Source: Nostocoides sp. | Lineage (GTDB): Bacteria > Actinomycetota > Actinomycetes > Actinomycetales > Dermatophilaceae | Assembly (NCBI GenBank): GCA_016716625.1 | Contig: JADJVJ010000001.1 | Location: 806,001-870,000, forward strand | Length of the DNA: 64,000 bases | Reading direction: 5' to 3' | Part shown: positions 36,174 to 46,201 of the stretch, piece after piece | How positions within the stretch are numbered: position 1 is the first letter of the stretch | Layout of the letters: each line of letters opens with the position of its first letter | Program-made: the position numbers and the translations under genes | The notes under the pieces: generated by a model | Databases searched by the model: none | What the model was told of the DNA's origin: nothing | What the model saw: only the letters and a program-made list of their open reading frames with translations

Positions 36174-36779
36174 ATGAGTGAGCGCGCGAACGTCGAGTTC
36201 TGGTTCGATCCGGTCTGCCCGTGGGCCTGGATGACGTCTCGGTGGATGAGCGAGGTCGAAGCCATCCGCGACGTGGAGCTCACCTGGTCGGTGATGAGTC
36301 TGTCGGTCCTCAACGAGGGGCGTGACCTGCCGGAGGAGTACCGAGAGCTCATGGAGCGTGCCTGGGGGCCGGTGCGGGTCATCACGGCCGCTCGCCTCGC
36401 CCATGGCGACACGGTGATCAAGCCGCTGTACGACGCGATGGGCACTCGGATCCACCCCGGCGGTCAGGACTACGCCGCGGCCATCGCCGGTGCGTTGGCC
36501 GACCTCGGACTACCGGCGGAACTCGCTCAGGCGGCCGAGTCGGACACCCACGACGCCGAACTGCGGGCCAGCCATGCTCGGGCCATCGACCTGGTCGGCG
36601 ACGACGTCGGAACTCCGGTCATCGCCGTCGACGGTGTCGCCTTCTTCGGCCCCGTGATGAGTCCGGCCCCCAAAGGCGAGGCGGCCGGACGACTCTGGGA
36701 CGGTTGCGTCCTGGTCGCCGGCACCCCCGGCTTCTACGAACTCAAGCGTTCCCGCACCGTCGGCCCCATCTTCGACTGA
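36174..36779 (+). CDS. Mycothiol-dependent nitroreductase (Rv2466c-like)
   Basis: A 201-residue DsbA-fold protein with the thioredoxin-like active site FDPVCPWAWMTSRW (Cys15, Ala18, so a single-cysteine CPWA site). This matches M. tuberculosis Rv2466c, which uses mycothiol to reduce electrophiles and activates nitro prodrugs. It lies next to pepN and rpiB, as in M. tuberculosis, implying a conserved block and a mycothiol-making host. Start ATG 36174. Confidence 0.88.
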   Translation: MSERANVEFWFDPVCPWAWMTSRWMSEVEAIRDVELTWSVMSLSVLNEGRDLPEEYRELMERAWGPVRVITAARLAHGDTVIKPLYDAMGTRIHPGGQDYAAAIAGALADLGLPAELAQAAESDTHDAELRASHARAIDLVGDDVGTPVIAVDGVAFFGPVMSPAPKGEAAGRLWDGCVLVAGTPGFYELKRSRTVGPIFD

Positions 36780-36807
36780 GCCCAACCCCACGCAAGGAGC
36801 CCTTGAC

Positions 36808-37275
36808 ATGCGCGTTCACCTCGGTGGCGACCACGCGGCATACGAGACCCTCGTCGACCTCGTCACCTTCCTCACGCAGGAGGGACACGAGGTCATCAAC
36901 CACGGTCCGCACTCCTACGACGCCCTCGACGACTACCCGGTCTTCGTGCTGCGCTGCGCCGAGGCCGTTGCGGCCGACGAGGGCAGCCTCGGTGTCGTCC
37001 TCGGCGGCTCCGGTAACGGCGAGCAGATCGCGGCGAACAAGGTCCGCGGTATCCGGGCGGCGCTTGCCTACAACGAGGAGATGGCCTCGCTCGCCCGCCA
37101 ACACAACAACGCCCAGGTGGTCTCCATCGGCGGGCGGATGAACACCCTGGAACAGGCCCGAGCCATCGTCGCCACCTTCCTCGCCACCCCGTGGAGTCAG
37201 GCCGAGAGGCACCAGAAGCGGCTCGACATGCTCAGCGCCTACGAGGCCGACGGATCCCTGCCTCCGCTGCCGTGA
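36808..37275 (+). CDS. rpiB: Ribose-5-phosphate isomerase B
   Basis: A 155-residue LacAB/RpiB isomerase interconverting ribose-5-phosphate and ribulose-5-phosphate in the pentose-phosphate pathway. The N-terminal GGDHAAYE binds phosphate and substrate. GGSGNGEQIAANKVRGIRAA (from 67) carries Glu72, which replaces the catalytic Cys of E. coli RpiB in actinobacterial enzymes. AGGAG precedes ATG 36808. It lies 28 bases after the nitroreductase gene, and trmB follows after 10 bases. Confidence 0.95.
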   Translation: MRVHLGGDHAAYETLVDLVTFLTQEGHEVINHGPHSYDALDDYPVFVLRCAEAVAADEGSLGVVLGGSGNGEQIAANKVRGIRAALAYNEEMASLARQHNNAQVVSIGGRMNTLEQARAIVATFLATPWSQAERHQKRLDMLSAYEADGSLPPLP

Positions 37276-37285
37276 GGGTTCGCTG

Positions 37286-37993
37286 ATGGGGGCCCGCACC
37301 GGACTGGTCGACGGGGAGCGTCCGGGGGTGCGCACCTTCACCCCGCGTTGGCGCACTTCCCGGCTCACCGCGGAGCGGATGGCCCGGTTGTTGCCGCCGC
37401 GCGATGTCGGGTTCGGGCCGCTGCGCCTCGCGGAGAGGGCCGGCAGGGTCGCGCCCCTCGTCGTCGAGATCGGCTCGGGTCACGGCGCCGCCGCGCTCGC
37501 GTATGCCGTGCAGCACCCCGAGCACGAGGTCGTCGCCGTCGAGGTCCACGTGCCGGGGGTAGCCCGAATGCTCGCCGCCGCGCAGGCTCTGGGGGCGGAT
37601 GCGGTGCCCAACCTGTGGGTGCACCGCGGGGACGCCCTGCCGTGGCTGACGGCCTCGGTCCCGCCGGAGTCGGTGGCGGCCATGCACCTCTTCTTTCCTG
37701 ACCCGTGGCCCAAGGCCAAACACGCCAAGCGCCGGTTCGTCCAGCAGCACACCCTCGACCTCATCGCCGCGCGCCTCGAGCCCGGTGGGGTGCTGCGGAT
37801 CGCCACCGACATCGAGGCCTGTGCCGAGCACGTTCGCGAGCACCTTGCCCGGCACGGTCGCTGGGAGGTTCGCGAGGGGGAGCGGCCGCTCTGGCGGCCG
37901 ACCGACGGGTTCGAGGCCAAGGGGCTGGCAGCCGGGCGCACGGCATACGAGTTCACCGCGGTGCGCGGTCGAGGCGAGGGTTCGTCTCGGTAG
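37286..37993 (+). CDS. trmB: tRNA (guanine-N7)-methyltransferase
   Basis: A 235-residue SAM-dependent enzyme that makes m7G46 in tRNA variable loops. The SAM motif EIGSGHG is at 61-67. The family-specific FFPDPWPKAKHAKRR is at 136-150 with its active-site Asp, and R..TD.E-type residues lie in LRIATDIEACAEHV. The N-terminal extension with VRTFTPRWR is typical of actinobacteria. It closely follows rpiB and probably shares its transcript. Confidence 0.93.
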   Translation: MGARTGLVDGERPGVRTFTPRWRTSRLTAERMARLLPPRDVGFGPLRLAERAGRVAPLVVEIGSGHGAAALAYAVQHPEHEVVAVEVHVPGVARMLAAAQALGADAVPNLWVHRGDALPWLTASVPPESVAAMHLFFPDPWPKAKHAKRRFVQQHTLDLIAARLEPGGVLRIATDIEACAEHVREHLARHGRWEVREGERPLWRPTDGFEAKGLAAGRTAYEFTAVRGRGEGSSR

Positions 37994-38028
37994 CGAGCGC
38001 AGGCCCCCTGAGGTTCGCCGGACGCCCG

Positions 38029-38034
38029 TATGCT
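38029..38034 (+). promoter_or_regulatory. -10-like box of the 38042 membrane gene
   Basis: TATGCT lies seven bases before ATG 38042, with no ribosome-binding site. It favours that start over the earlier in-frame ATG at 38030, which lies inside the box. Confidence 0.45.
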
Positions 38035-38041
38035 GCCGGGT

Positions 38042-38626
38042 ATGTCGCGCATGCGCCTCGCGTTCTGGGGCTTCCTGTTCGCCCTGCTCGACCTTCGCAT
38101 CGGGGGTCAGAGCGAGACCGTGGACGGGGTCACCACGCAACTCTCCCAGGGCATCGATCTCCTGCCAGACACCCTCGGCTGGCTGCTCGTCGGCCTGGGC
38201 ATGAGCGGTTGGCTCGCGCCCAAGGAGTTCGGCATTGCCCGGAACGCGGCGTTCGCGGCACTCGTGATCTCCATCGCGGACTACATCCCGGGGCTGAAGG
38301 CGCTTGCCATCGTTCAGGGGGCAGTCGAGCTGGCGGTGGTCTGGTTCCTCTGTCTCGGCATCGAACGGACTGCTGGCGTGCCGGCCGATCTCGCCGCCCG
38401 GGCCCGGATGATCCGGATCGTCGACGCGGTCCTCACGGTGTTCATCGTCCTGCTCACCGCGCTCCTCGTGGTCGGGCCCGGGTCGGGGGCGGGGTCGATC
38501 GTCGCGGTCCTCACCGTGCCGGTCATCGTCGTCGGCCTCTTCGTCATGGTCTTCCTGCTCTTGTTGATCCACCGGGCTGCCAAGGAACCGGTCTTCGCGG
38601 GATCGGTCACGGCGCCGCGCGCGTGA
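38042..38626 (+). CDS. Membrane protein of unknown function
   Basis: A 194-residue protein I do not recognise. It has four to five hydrophobic segments (about 5-20, 40-60, 65-100, 128-150, 155-180) separated by short charged loops, and no motif I can name. It starts with SRMRLAFWGFLFALLDLRIGG and resembles small actinobacterial transporter-like or tripartite membrane proteins only loosely. It stands alone between trmB and glgP, both on the same strand, with what looks like its own leaderless promoter. Confidence 0.6.
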   Translation: MSRMRLAFWGFLFALLDLRIGGQSETVDGVTTQLSQGIDLLPDTLGWLLVGLGMSGWLAPKEFGIARNAAFAALVISIADYIPGLKALAIVQGAVELAVVWFLCLGIERTAGVPADLAARARMIRIVDAVLTVFIVLLTALLVVGPGSGAGSIVAVLTVPVIVVGLFVMVFLLLLIHRAAKEPVFAGSVTAPRA

Positions 38627-38651
38627 TCTGACCCGCCACTGCCCCCGCGTG

Positions 38652-38669
38652 TGCGTTAACGTTTACGCA
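38652..38669 (+). promoter_or_regulatory. LacI-type operator upstream of glgP
   Basis: TGCGTTAACGTTTACGCA is an 18-bp palindrome with one mismatched base pair and the central AACGTT typical of LacI/GalR operators. It lies 30 bases before the GTG of glycogen phosphorylase and is the only AT-rich part of the 72-base gap. A sugar-responsive repressor, encoded outside this window, is the natural reader. Confidence 0.6.
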
Positions 38670-38698
38670 GCCGTCCGAACTCGTTGAAGGAACACCCC

Positions 38699-41236
<2,538 letters not shown>

Positions 41237-41243
41237 GCTCACC

Positions 41244-41330
41244 GGTTCGGCTCCGGTTCGGTTCGGGTCCGGGTTCGGCTCCGGTTCGGGTCCGGGTCGG
41301 TCCCGCCCGGTTCCGCCGGGTTTCGCCGGA
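41244..41330. repeat. GC-rich direct repeats after glgP
   Basis: An 18-base unit GGTTCGGCTCCGGTTCGG occurs at 41244-41261 and again, 28 bases later, at 41272-41289. Further shorter GGTTCGGG/GTCCGGG variants extend to about 41330. The block is simple-sequence-like and follows the glgP stop by 8 bases. No stable terminator hairpin is obvious. Confidence 0.65.
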
Positions 41331-41404
41331 CCTGCAGGAGGTCCTAGCGGGGCGCATGAGCGCGGCGAGTCCTGCCGACACGCCGCACTGGCCGCGGGCA
41401 CTGC
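41324..41404 (+). repeat. Left flank repeat of AbiEi/DUF559 gene (copy A)
   Basis: This 81-base stretch shares three blocks with 42402-42482 at the same offsets: CGCCGGACCTGCAG (offset 0), GACACGCCGC (+53) and CGCGGG-ACTGC (+69). It contains a hairpin, GCGGCGAGTC (41362-41371) against GACACGCCGC (41377-41386), with one mismatch. The two copies bracket the gene at 41469-42389 in direct orientation. Confidence 0.6.
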
Positions 41405-41468
41405 ATGTCCGGCGGGACGCTGTGGATAACTCCGGAGGCGCGATGGCGAACCCCGGCATGCTCGGTCC

Positions 41469-42389
41469 ATGGTCCCCACCCCGCAGCCGGCAGCCGCGGC
41501 AAGCGTCGCGCGGACGCTGGCGCGCCTCGGCGGGGTCGCCACCACGGCCGAACTTCGGGCCAGCCATACCTCGCGCGAGCTGCGATCGGCCGTGGCCGCA
41601 GGTCTGATCCTGCGGAGCGCGCGCGGCCGGTACGCCAGCCCGCTCGCGTCGGAACACCGGAGGGCCGCCCATGCCCGCAAGGCCACCCTCTCGCACCTGT
41701 CGGCGGCTCTCGCCCACGGCTGGAAAGTCTGCTTCCCGCCCGATCGGGTGTGGGTCACGGTGCCCCGGAACCGCCGGTTTCGGGGCACCGGCGACACCCT
41801 GCGGGTGCGCTGGGGCGAGCTCACCGACGCCGAGGTCCGGGCCGGAGTGACCGCACCGCTACGCACGGTGCTCGACTGCGCCCGTACCCTGCCGTTCGCC
41901 GAGGCCGTCGCCGTGGCGGATTCCGCCCTGCGCGCGCTCGCCGTGTCCCGGGAGGACCTCGTTGCGGCGAGTGCCCGGCTCCGGGGCCCGGGAGCTGGGG
42001 CCGCTCGACGGGTGGCGGCCTGTGCGGACGCCCGGGCCGCCAACCCCTTCGAATCCGTGCTCCGAGCCCACTGCGCCCAGGTCCCGGGCCTGCGGCTGAT
42101 CCCGCAATTGCAGATCGCCGACACCGGCATCTTCAACGTCGTCGACCTCGGCGACCCAAGGCTCGCCCTCGTCCTCGAGGCCGAGGGGTTCGAGCACCAT
42201 GGCTCACGCAGCGGCCTGCGCCGTGATTGTCGGCGACAAACCGAGCTCGCCGTTCTCGGCTACTCGGTGCTCCGGTTCTCCTGGGAGGACGTCATGCTCG
42301 AACCCGCGTGGGTGATCTGGGCCCTCACCTCGTGGCTCGCCACCCGCTCGGGTATGCCGGTCGCCGAGCCACCGGCACGCCATACCTGA
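41469..42389 (+). CDS. AbiEi-like HTH plus DUF559/Vsr-like nuclease domain
   Basis: A 306-residue protein. The N-terminus (about 10-75) looks like the winged helix of AbiEi-type antitoxins (TLARLGGVATTAELRA, then LILRSARGRYASP). The C-terminus (from about 195) looks like a DUF559/Vsr-type nuclease fold: FESVLRAHC, VVDLGDPRLALVLEAEGFEHHG, RRDCRRQTELAVLGYSVLRFSWEDV. No AbiEii toxin gene is next to it, so it is an orphan. Such genes are often multi-copy in related actinobacteria, and this one is bracketed by diverged direct repeats. Function is unproven. Confidence 0.72.
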   Translation: MVPTPQPAAAASVARTLARLGGVATTAELRASHTSRELRSAVAAGLILRSARGRYASPLASEHRRAAHARKATLSHLSAALAHGWKVCFPPDRVWVTVPRNRRFRGTGDTLRVRWGELTDAEVRAGVTAPLRTVLDCARTLPFAEAVAVADSALRALAVSREDLVAASARLRGPGAGAARRVAACADARAANPFESVLRAHCAQVPGLRLIPQLQIADTGIFNVVDLGDPRLALVLEAEGFEHHGSRSGLRRDCRRQTELAVLGYSVLRFSWEDVMLEPAWVIWALTSWLATRSGMPVAEPPARHT

Positions 42390-42401
42390 GCGAATCGGTC
42401 A

Positions 42402-42482
42402 CGCCGGACCTGCAGAAGCCCGAGACAGAACGCGGTGCGCGGCGTGTCATGGACGACACGCCGCGCACCGCGCGGGAACTGC
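42402..42482 (+). repeat. Right flank repeat of AbiEi/DUF559 gene (copy B)
   Basis: The direct-orientation partner of 41324-41404, sharing three blocks at identical offsets. Divergence between blocks, including compensating one-base shifts, shows the duplication is old or that both belong to a wider repeat family. It contains the strong hairpin at 42431-42472. Confidence 0.6.
42431..42472. terminator. 18-bp stem hairpin between convergent genes
   Basis: An uninterrupted 18-bp stem (42431-42448 with 42455-42472) has a six-base ATGGAC loop. It lies between the AbiEi-like gene and the convergent PhyH gene and would terminate both, although no T-run follows. It forms the core of flank repeat copy B. 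Confidence 0.65.
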
Positions 42483-42498
42483 GGGTCTGAGGGAACGT

Positions 42499-43389
42499 TC
42501 AGCGGAGGAAGGGGATGCTCCGGTCGATGAGCCCGCGGGCCTTGAACTCCTTGCGCAGCGGGATCTCGTCGTCGATCCAGCCGTCCTGGCGGATGCCCCA
42601 GAACGAGGCGTGATCCGGCCCGGCCCCGAGCAGCTGCTGCTGGATCGGGGTGAGCCCGGCGAACCACTCGCTGGCCTGGTCGGCGACGGCCTCGTCGAGG
42701 GGACGGATCCAGCGGTAGGTGTACCCGATGAACATGAGTTTGCGGATGCGCTCGGACTTGTTCATCGACCGGCTGTGCCAGATGCGGCGGTCGAAGATGA
42801 ACGCATCCCCGGGGGAGAGGCACACCTCGACGGCACCCTCGGGCTCGATGATCGGGTCGCCCGGCTTCTCGGGACGCCCGGCGAGGGTGTTGTTCTTGTG
42901 CGAGCCCGGGATGACCTTGGTGTTGCCGTAACCCGGCTCGGAGAGGTCGGTCAGGGCGTAGCAGATCTTCGTCATGAACATCGGTCGGACATCCATGTCG
43001 ATATCGGAGTTCTGCCGGTACCCGTCCTGGTGCCAGTTCCAGAACGGCGGCTCGTCCTTGGGCGGGTTGACGTCGATGTGGTTGTGGTGGGTGTAGATGT
43101 TCCAGCCCATGTTCCCCCAGATGTAGGGGAAGGTGGTCGGCCAGGTGAGCAGCTCGACGAACCGCGGGTCCCGGTGCATCCACCCCATGACATGGATCGA
43201 CCTGTCCGGGCGCAACTGCCCGGCGGCCTCCTCCTCGGCGTAGATCCGGTCGACGGCACTCTCGAAGTAGGCGCGCGACTCCTCGTCGAGGGCGTTCTTG
43301 ATGACGACGAATCCGTCACGGTCGTACTGCTCGCGGATCGCGGGGTCGAGCGGCTCGTAGCCCGTCGGTGCGGTCTCGACAGCGGTCAT
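42499..43389 (-). CDS. PhyH-type Fe(II)/2-oxoglutarate dioxygenase
   Basis: A 296-residue oxygenase of the phytanoyl-CoA dioxygenase family. The metal triad is His120 and Asp122 (WHQDG) and His205 (RIWHSRS); the Arg near 214-216 would bind 2-oxoglutarate. It hydroxylates a small molecule or acyl chain; sequence does not say which, and the ectoine hydroxylase signature is absent. An AGGAG-like site lies near ATG 43389. It stands behind the second glgX on the same strand, 123 bases away, with tandem repeats in between. Confidence 0.82.
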   Translation of the reverse strand: MTAVETAPTGYEPLDPAIREQYDRDGFVVIKNALDEESRAYFESAVDRIYAEEEAAGQLRPDRSIHVMGWMHRDPRFVELLTWPTTFPYIWGNMGWNIYTHHNHIDVNPPKDEPPFWNWHQDGYRQNSDIDMDVRPMFMTKICYALTDLSEPGYGNTKVIPGSHKNNTLAGRPEKPGDPIIEPEGAVEVCLSPGDAFIFDRRIWHSRSMNKSERIRKLMFIGYTYRWIRPLDEAVADQASEWFAGLTPIQQQLLGAGPDHASFWGIRQDGWIDDEIPLRKEFKARGLIDRSIPFLR

Positions 43390-43456
43390 GGGTCAGGTCT
43401 CCTTTGCGCGTTCAGACCCGGCCATTATCCCTCAGTCGGTATGCCGTGCACCCACG

Positions 43457-43507
43457 CCACACGCGGGCCATCGCCACGCGCGGGCCATCGCCACGCGCGG
43501 GCCGCGC
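43457..43507. repeat. Three tandem 17-bp repeats
   Basis: Units start at 43457, 43474 and 43491. The second reads CCACGCGCGGGCCATCG, the first differs by one base and the third is degenerate at its end. They lie between the second glgX and the PhyH gene, next to a GTATGCCGTG word at 43439. The period is not a multiple of three. Confidence 0.75.
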
Positions 43508-43512
43508 CGACC

Positions 43513-45666
43513 TCAGGTGGGGTCGACCACGGCATACAGCTGGATCGACTGCGGCGCGGGCGTGACCGGCCCGGGCGCGATGACCGGCCCGGGCCCCTCG
43601 GGCCGCTCCCACCGGGAATCCCACACCAGTCGGTAGCCGGTCACTCCCGGGACCACCGGCAGGACGACCTCCTGCTCGGCCCGACCGCCGTGCAGGACGA
43701 CGAGGACCGAGTCATGCCCGAGCCAGGCACCGTTGATGAGCCACTGCAAGGTGCACACCCGCGGATCGCCCCATTGCGGACCCATGGCGTTGCCGTCGGC
43801 CGCGAACCACTCCATGTCGAGGGAGCCGTCCTCGTCGACTTGGTGCCCGAGCGCCCAGGTGCGCTGGCGCAGCGCCGGGTACTCGTGGCGGAGCCGGATG
43901 AGATGACGGACGGTGGCGTGCAGGTCGGCCTGCCACGGCTCCCACTCCCAGCTGAACCAGGAGACCTCGTTGTCCTGGCAGTACGGGTTGTTGTTGCCCC
44001 CCTGGGTGCGCCCGAACTCATCCCCACCGTTGAGCATGGGGATCCCGGTGGAAAGCAACAGCGTGCCGAGCAGGTTGCGCATCGTCTGCCGGCGGGCCTG
44101 GAGGATCCGCTGATCCGCCGTCGGGCCCTCGACGCCATGGTTCCAGGAGAGGTTGTGACTCGAGCCGTCGAGGTTGCCCTCACCATTGGCGTGGTTGTGC
44201 TTGCCGTCGTATGCCGTGAGGTCGTGGACGGTGAACCCGTCGTGGGCGGCGACGAAGTTCACGCTCGCAACCGGCCCGCGGTCACGATGCCCGAAAAGGT
44301 CTCGGGAGCCGGCGAGCCGGGTCGCAAGTTCCTGGACGCCGTGGCCCGGGAGTCCCTGTGCCTCGGCCCGGGTGTCGGGTCCCCAGAAGGTGCGCACCGT
44401 GTCCCGGTAGCGGTCGTTCCACTCCGAGAACGGCGGTGGAAACTGACCGGTGCGCCACCCGTGCACGCCGACGTCCCAGGGTTCGGCAATGAGTTTGACG
44501 GTGGAGAGCAGCGGGTCGGTGCGCAGCGCGACCAGGAACGGGTGGTCGGGGTCGTACTCGTCGCCGCGGCCGCGGCCGAGGGCGACCGCGAGATCGAACC
44601 GAAAACCGTCGATGTGGTAGTTCACCACCCAGTGCCGCAGCGAATCCAGGACCATCCGGCAGACCACCGGGTGCCGCAGATCGAGGGTGTTGCCGCACCC
44701 GGTGACGTCGATGTCGGCGCCCCGCTCATCGAGCCGGTAGTAGGCCCGGTTGTCCAGCCCGCGCCAGGACAGCATGGCCCCGGTGCGGGACTGCTCGGCA
44801 GTGTGGTTGTACACGACGTCGAGGATGACCTCGATCCCACGCTGGTGGAGCAGCTTGACCATGCCCTTGGTCTCGTTGACCACGGCCTGCGGGTCGGTCG
44901 CGGCGGCATACGCGGCATGCGGGGCGAAGAAGCCGAGGGTGTTGTAGCCCCAGTGGTTGACCAGCCCACGCCGCACCAGGGCCGGCTCGCTCGTGAAAGC
45001 GTGGATTGGCAGGAGTTCGACCGCGGTCACTCCGAGGTCGGTGAGGTAGTCCAAGGCGACGGGGTGAGCCAGACCGGCATACGTTCCGCGGAGGTGCTCG
45101 GGGATCCCGGGGTGGTTCTGCGTGAAGTTCTTCACGTGCACTTCGTAGATCACGGTGTCGCTGCGGGAGATCCGCGGCGGTGCGTCCTCACCCCAGTCGA
45201 AGGTGTCGTCGATAACCACGCACCGCGGCATGGAGGAGGCACTGTCCAGCGTCGAGGCAATCTCGCCGTCCCCAAGCCACTGGTGGTCGACGACGTGGCC
45301 GTACACCGGCGGCCCCCAACGCACCGGCCCCTCGATCGCGCGGGCGTAGGGGTCCAGGAGGAGCTTGGCGCCGTTGTGCCGCAACCCGTGCGAGGGCTGC
45401 CAGGAGTCGTAGACCCGCACCGCGTACCGGGTCCCCGGCCCGACGCCGGGCAGGAACCCAAACCACCAGCCGTGGGTGCGTTCCACGAGCGGCACCCGGT
45501 GCTCGACACCCCGGCCGTCGAAGAGGCAGATCTCAACGGCATCGGCGTGCCCGGCGTAGATGGAGATGTCCGAGCCGCCCTCGACCAGGGTGACACCCGG
45601 GGCCGGCGGCAAGTCCCGGCTCAGTCGCACTCGCACCGGGGGCAGGGGCACCGCGTCGGGAGACAT
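43513..45666 (-). CDS. glgX: Glycogen debranching enzyme GlgX (copy 2)
   Basis: A 717-residue isoamylase-type GH13 enzyme, a diverged paralogue of the one at 17954-20125. Barrel motifs are DVVYNHTAEQ, GFRFDLAVAL (nucleophile Asp), LIAEPWDVG (acid Glu) and AAHDGFTVHD, with an N-terminal CBM48-like domain. It differs from copy 1 in the N-terminus and in an inserted GRGRGDEYDPDHP loop after the nucleophile strand. The second copy may serve different chain lengths or conditions. ATG 45666 was chosen; a Met six codons earlier is possible. Confidence 0.9.
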   Translation of the reverse strand: MSPDAVPLPPVRVRLSRDLPPAPGVTLVEGGSDISIYAGHADAVEICLFDGRGVEHRVPLVERTHGWWFGFLPGVGPGTRYAVRVYDSWQPSHGLRHNGAKLLLDPYARAIEGPVRWGPPVYGHVVDHQWLGDGEIASTLDSASSMPRCVVIDDTFDWGEDAPPRISRSDTVIYEVHVKNFTQNHPGIPEHLRGTYAGLAHPVALDYLTDLGVTAVELLPIHAFTSEPALVRRGLVNHWGYNTLGFFAPHAAYAAATDPQAVVNETKGMVKLLHQRGIEVILDVVYNHTAEQSRTGAMLSWRGLDNRAYYRLDERGADIDVTGCGNTLDLRHPVVCRMVLDSLRHWVVNYHIDGFRFDLAVALGRGRGDEYDPDHPFLVALRTDPLLSTVKLIAEPWDVGVHGWRTGQFPPPFSEWNDRYRDTVRTFWGPDTRAEAQGLPGHGVQELATRLAGSRDLFGHRDRGPVASVNFVAAHDGFTVHDLTAYDGKHNHANGEGNLDGSSHNLSWNHGVEGPTADQRILQARRQTMRNLLGTLLLSTGIPMLNGGDEFGRTQGGNNNPYCQDNEVSWFSWEWEPWQADLHATVRHLIRLRHEYPALRQRTWALGHQVDEDGSLDMEWFAADGNAMGPQWGDPRVCTLQWLINGAWLGHDSVLVVLHGGRAEQEVVLPVVPGVTGYRLVWDSRWERPEGPGPVIAPGPVTPAPQSIQLYAVVDPT

Positions 45667-45700
45667 GCGGGTCAGCCTATTCACGAACTACGGTGGGTGC

Positions 45701-46201
45701 ATGACCGATCCCACCGCCCTGCCCAACTTCCCTCCGCCCGCCGACGAGCACCCGGTACGCGGCCGGGTGCTCGACGTCCTCGGTGACTTCGGGCTGGCAC
45801 CCAACCTCGACGCCGACGGTGACGTCGCCTTCGTCGCGAACGAGCAGCAGCTCTTCCTGCGCTCCTTCGAGGGTCAGCCGAGCGTGATTCGGGTGTTCGG
45901 TCAATGGGCCATCCAGGACGAGCTCAAGGGCGACCGGCTGCACCTGCTCGAGGTGTGCAACGAGGTCTCGCTCAACATGAACTGCGTGACCACCGGGATC
46001 GCCCTGGAGACCCTTGTGGTCTCCAGCGAACACTTGGTTCCCGAGGGGGCGGACCTGGCGCAGATCCTCACCATCGCCATCCAGTCCGTCCTCCAGGGGG
46101 TCCACATCTGGCATCAGCGGGCCTTGGGGATCGACCCCAACGACCCGAGCGAGGCCCCCGAGGCCGTGCCCGGCGATGAGGTGGACGGAGGCCAGTCGTG
46201 A
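45701..46201 (+). CDS. YbjN domain protein
   Basis: A 166-residue acidic protein with the YbjN (type III secretion chaperone-like) fold: VLDVLGDFGLAPNLDADGDVAF, FLRSFEGQPSVIRVFGQW, and CNEVSLNMNCVTTGIALETLVVSSEHLV. These proteins are small, cytosolic and poorly understood; in enterobacteria YbjN affects motility and stress. A TACGGT ahead of ATG 45701 may be a leaderless -10. The stop overlaps the enoyl-CoA hydratase start (GTGA at 46198), so they are co-translated. Its acidic C-terminal tail is probably disordered. Confidence 0.8.
   Translation: MTDPTALPNFPPPADEHPVRGRVLDVLGDFGLAPNLDADGDVAFVANEQQLFLRSFEGQPSVIRVFGQWAIQDELKGDRLHLLEVCNEVSLNMNCVTTGIALETLVVSSEHLVPEGADLAQILTIAIQSVLQGVHIWHQRALGIDPNDPSEAPEAVPGDEVDGGQS

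Noticed and set aside
42499..43389. Ectoine hydroxylase
   Set aside because: The EctD-specific signature is absent and no ectABC genes are nearby; only general PhyH motifs are supported.
43457..43507. Tandem repeats considered as a CRISPR remnant
   Set aside because: Units are contiguous with no spacers, only 17 bp, and no cas genes are present anywhere in the window.
42610..45786. A 1058-codon open frame on the plus strand opposite PhyH and glgX
   Set aside because: It is a shadow of two well-supported minus-strand enzymes, has low-complexity Gly/Val/Arg-rich translation and no recognisable motif.
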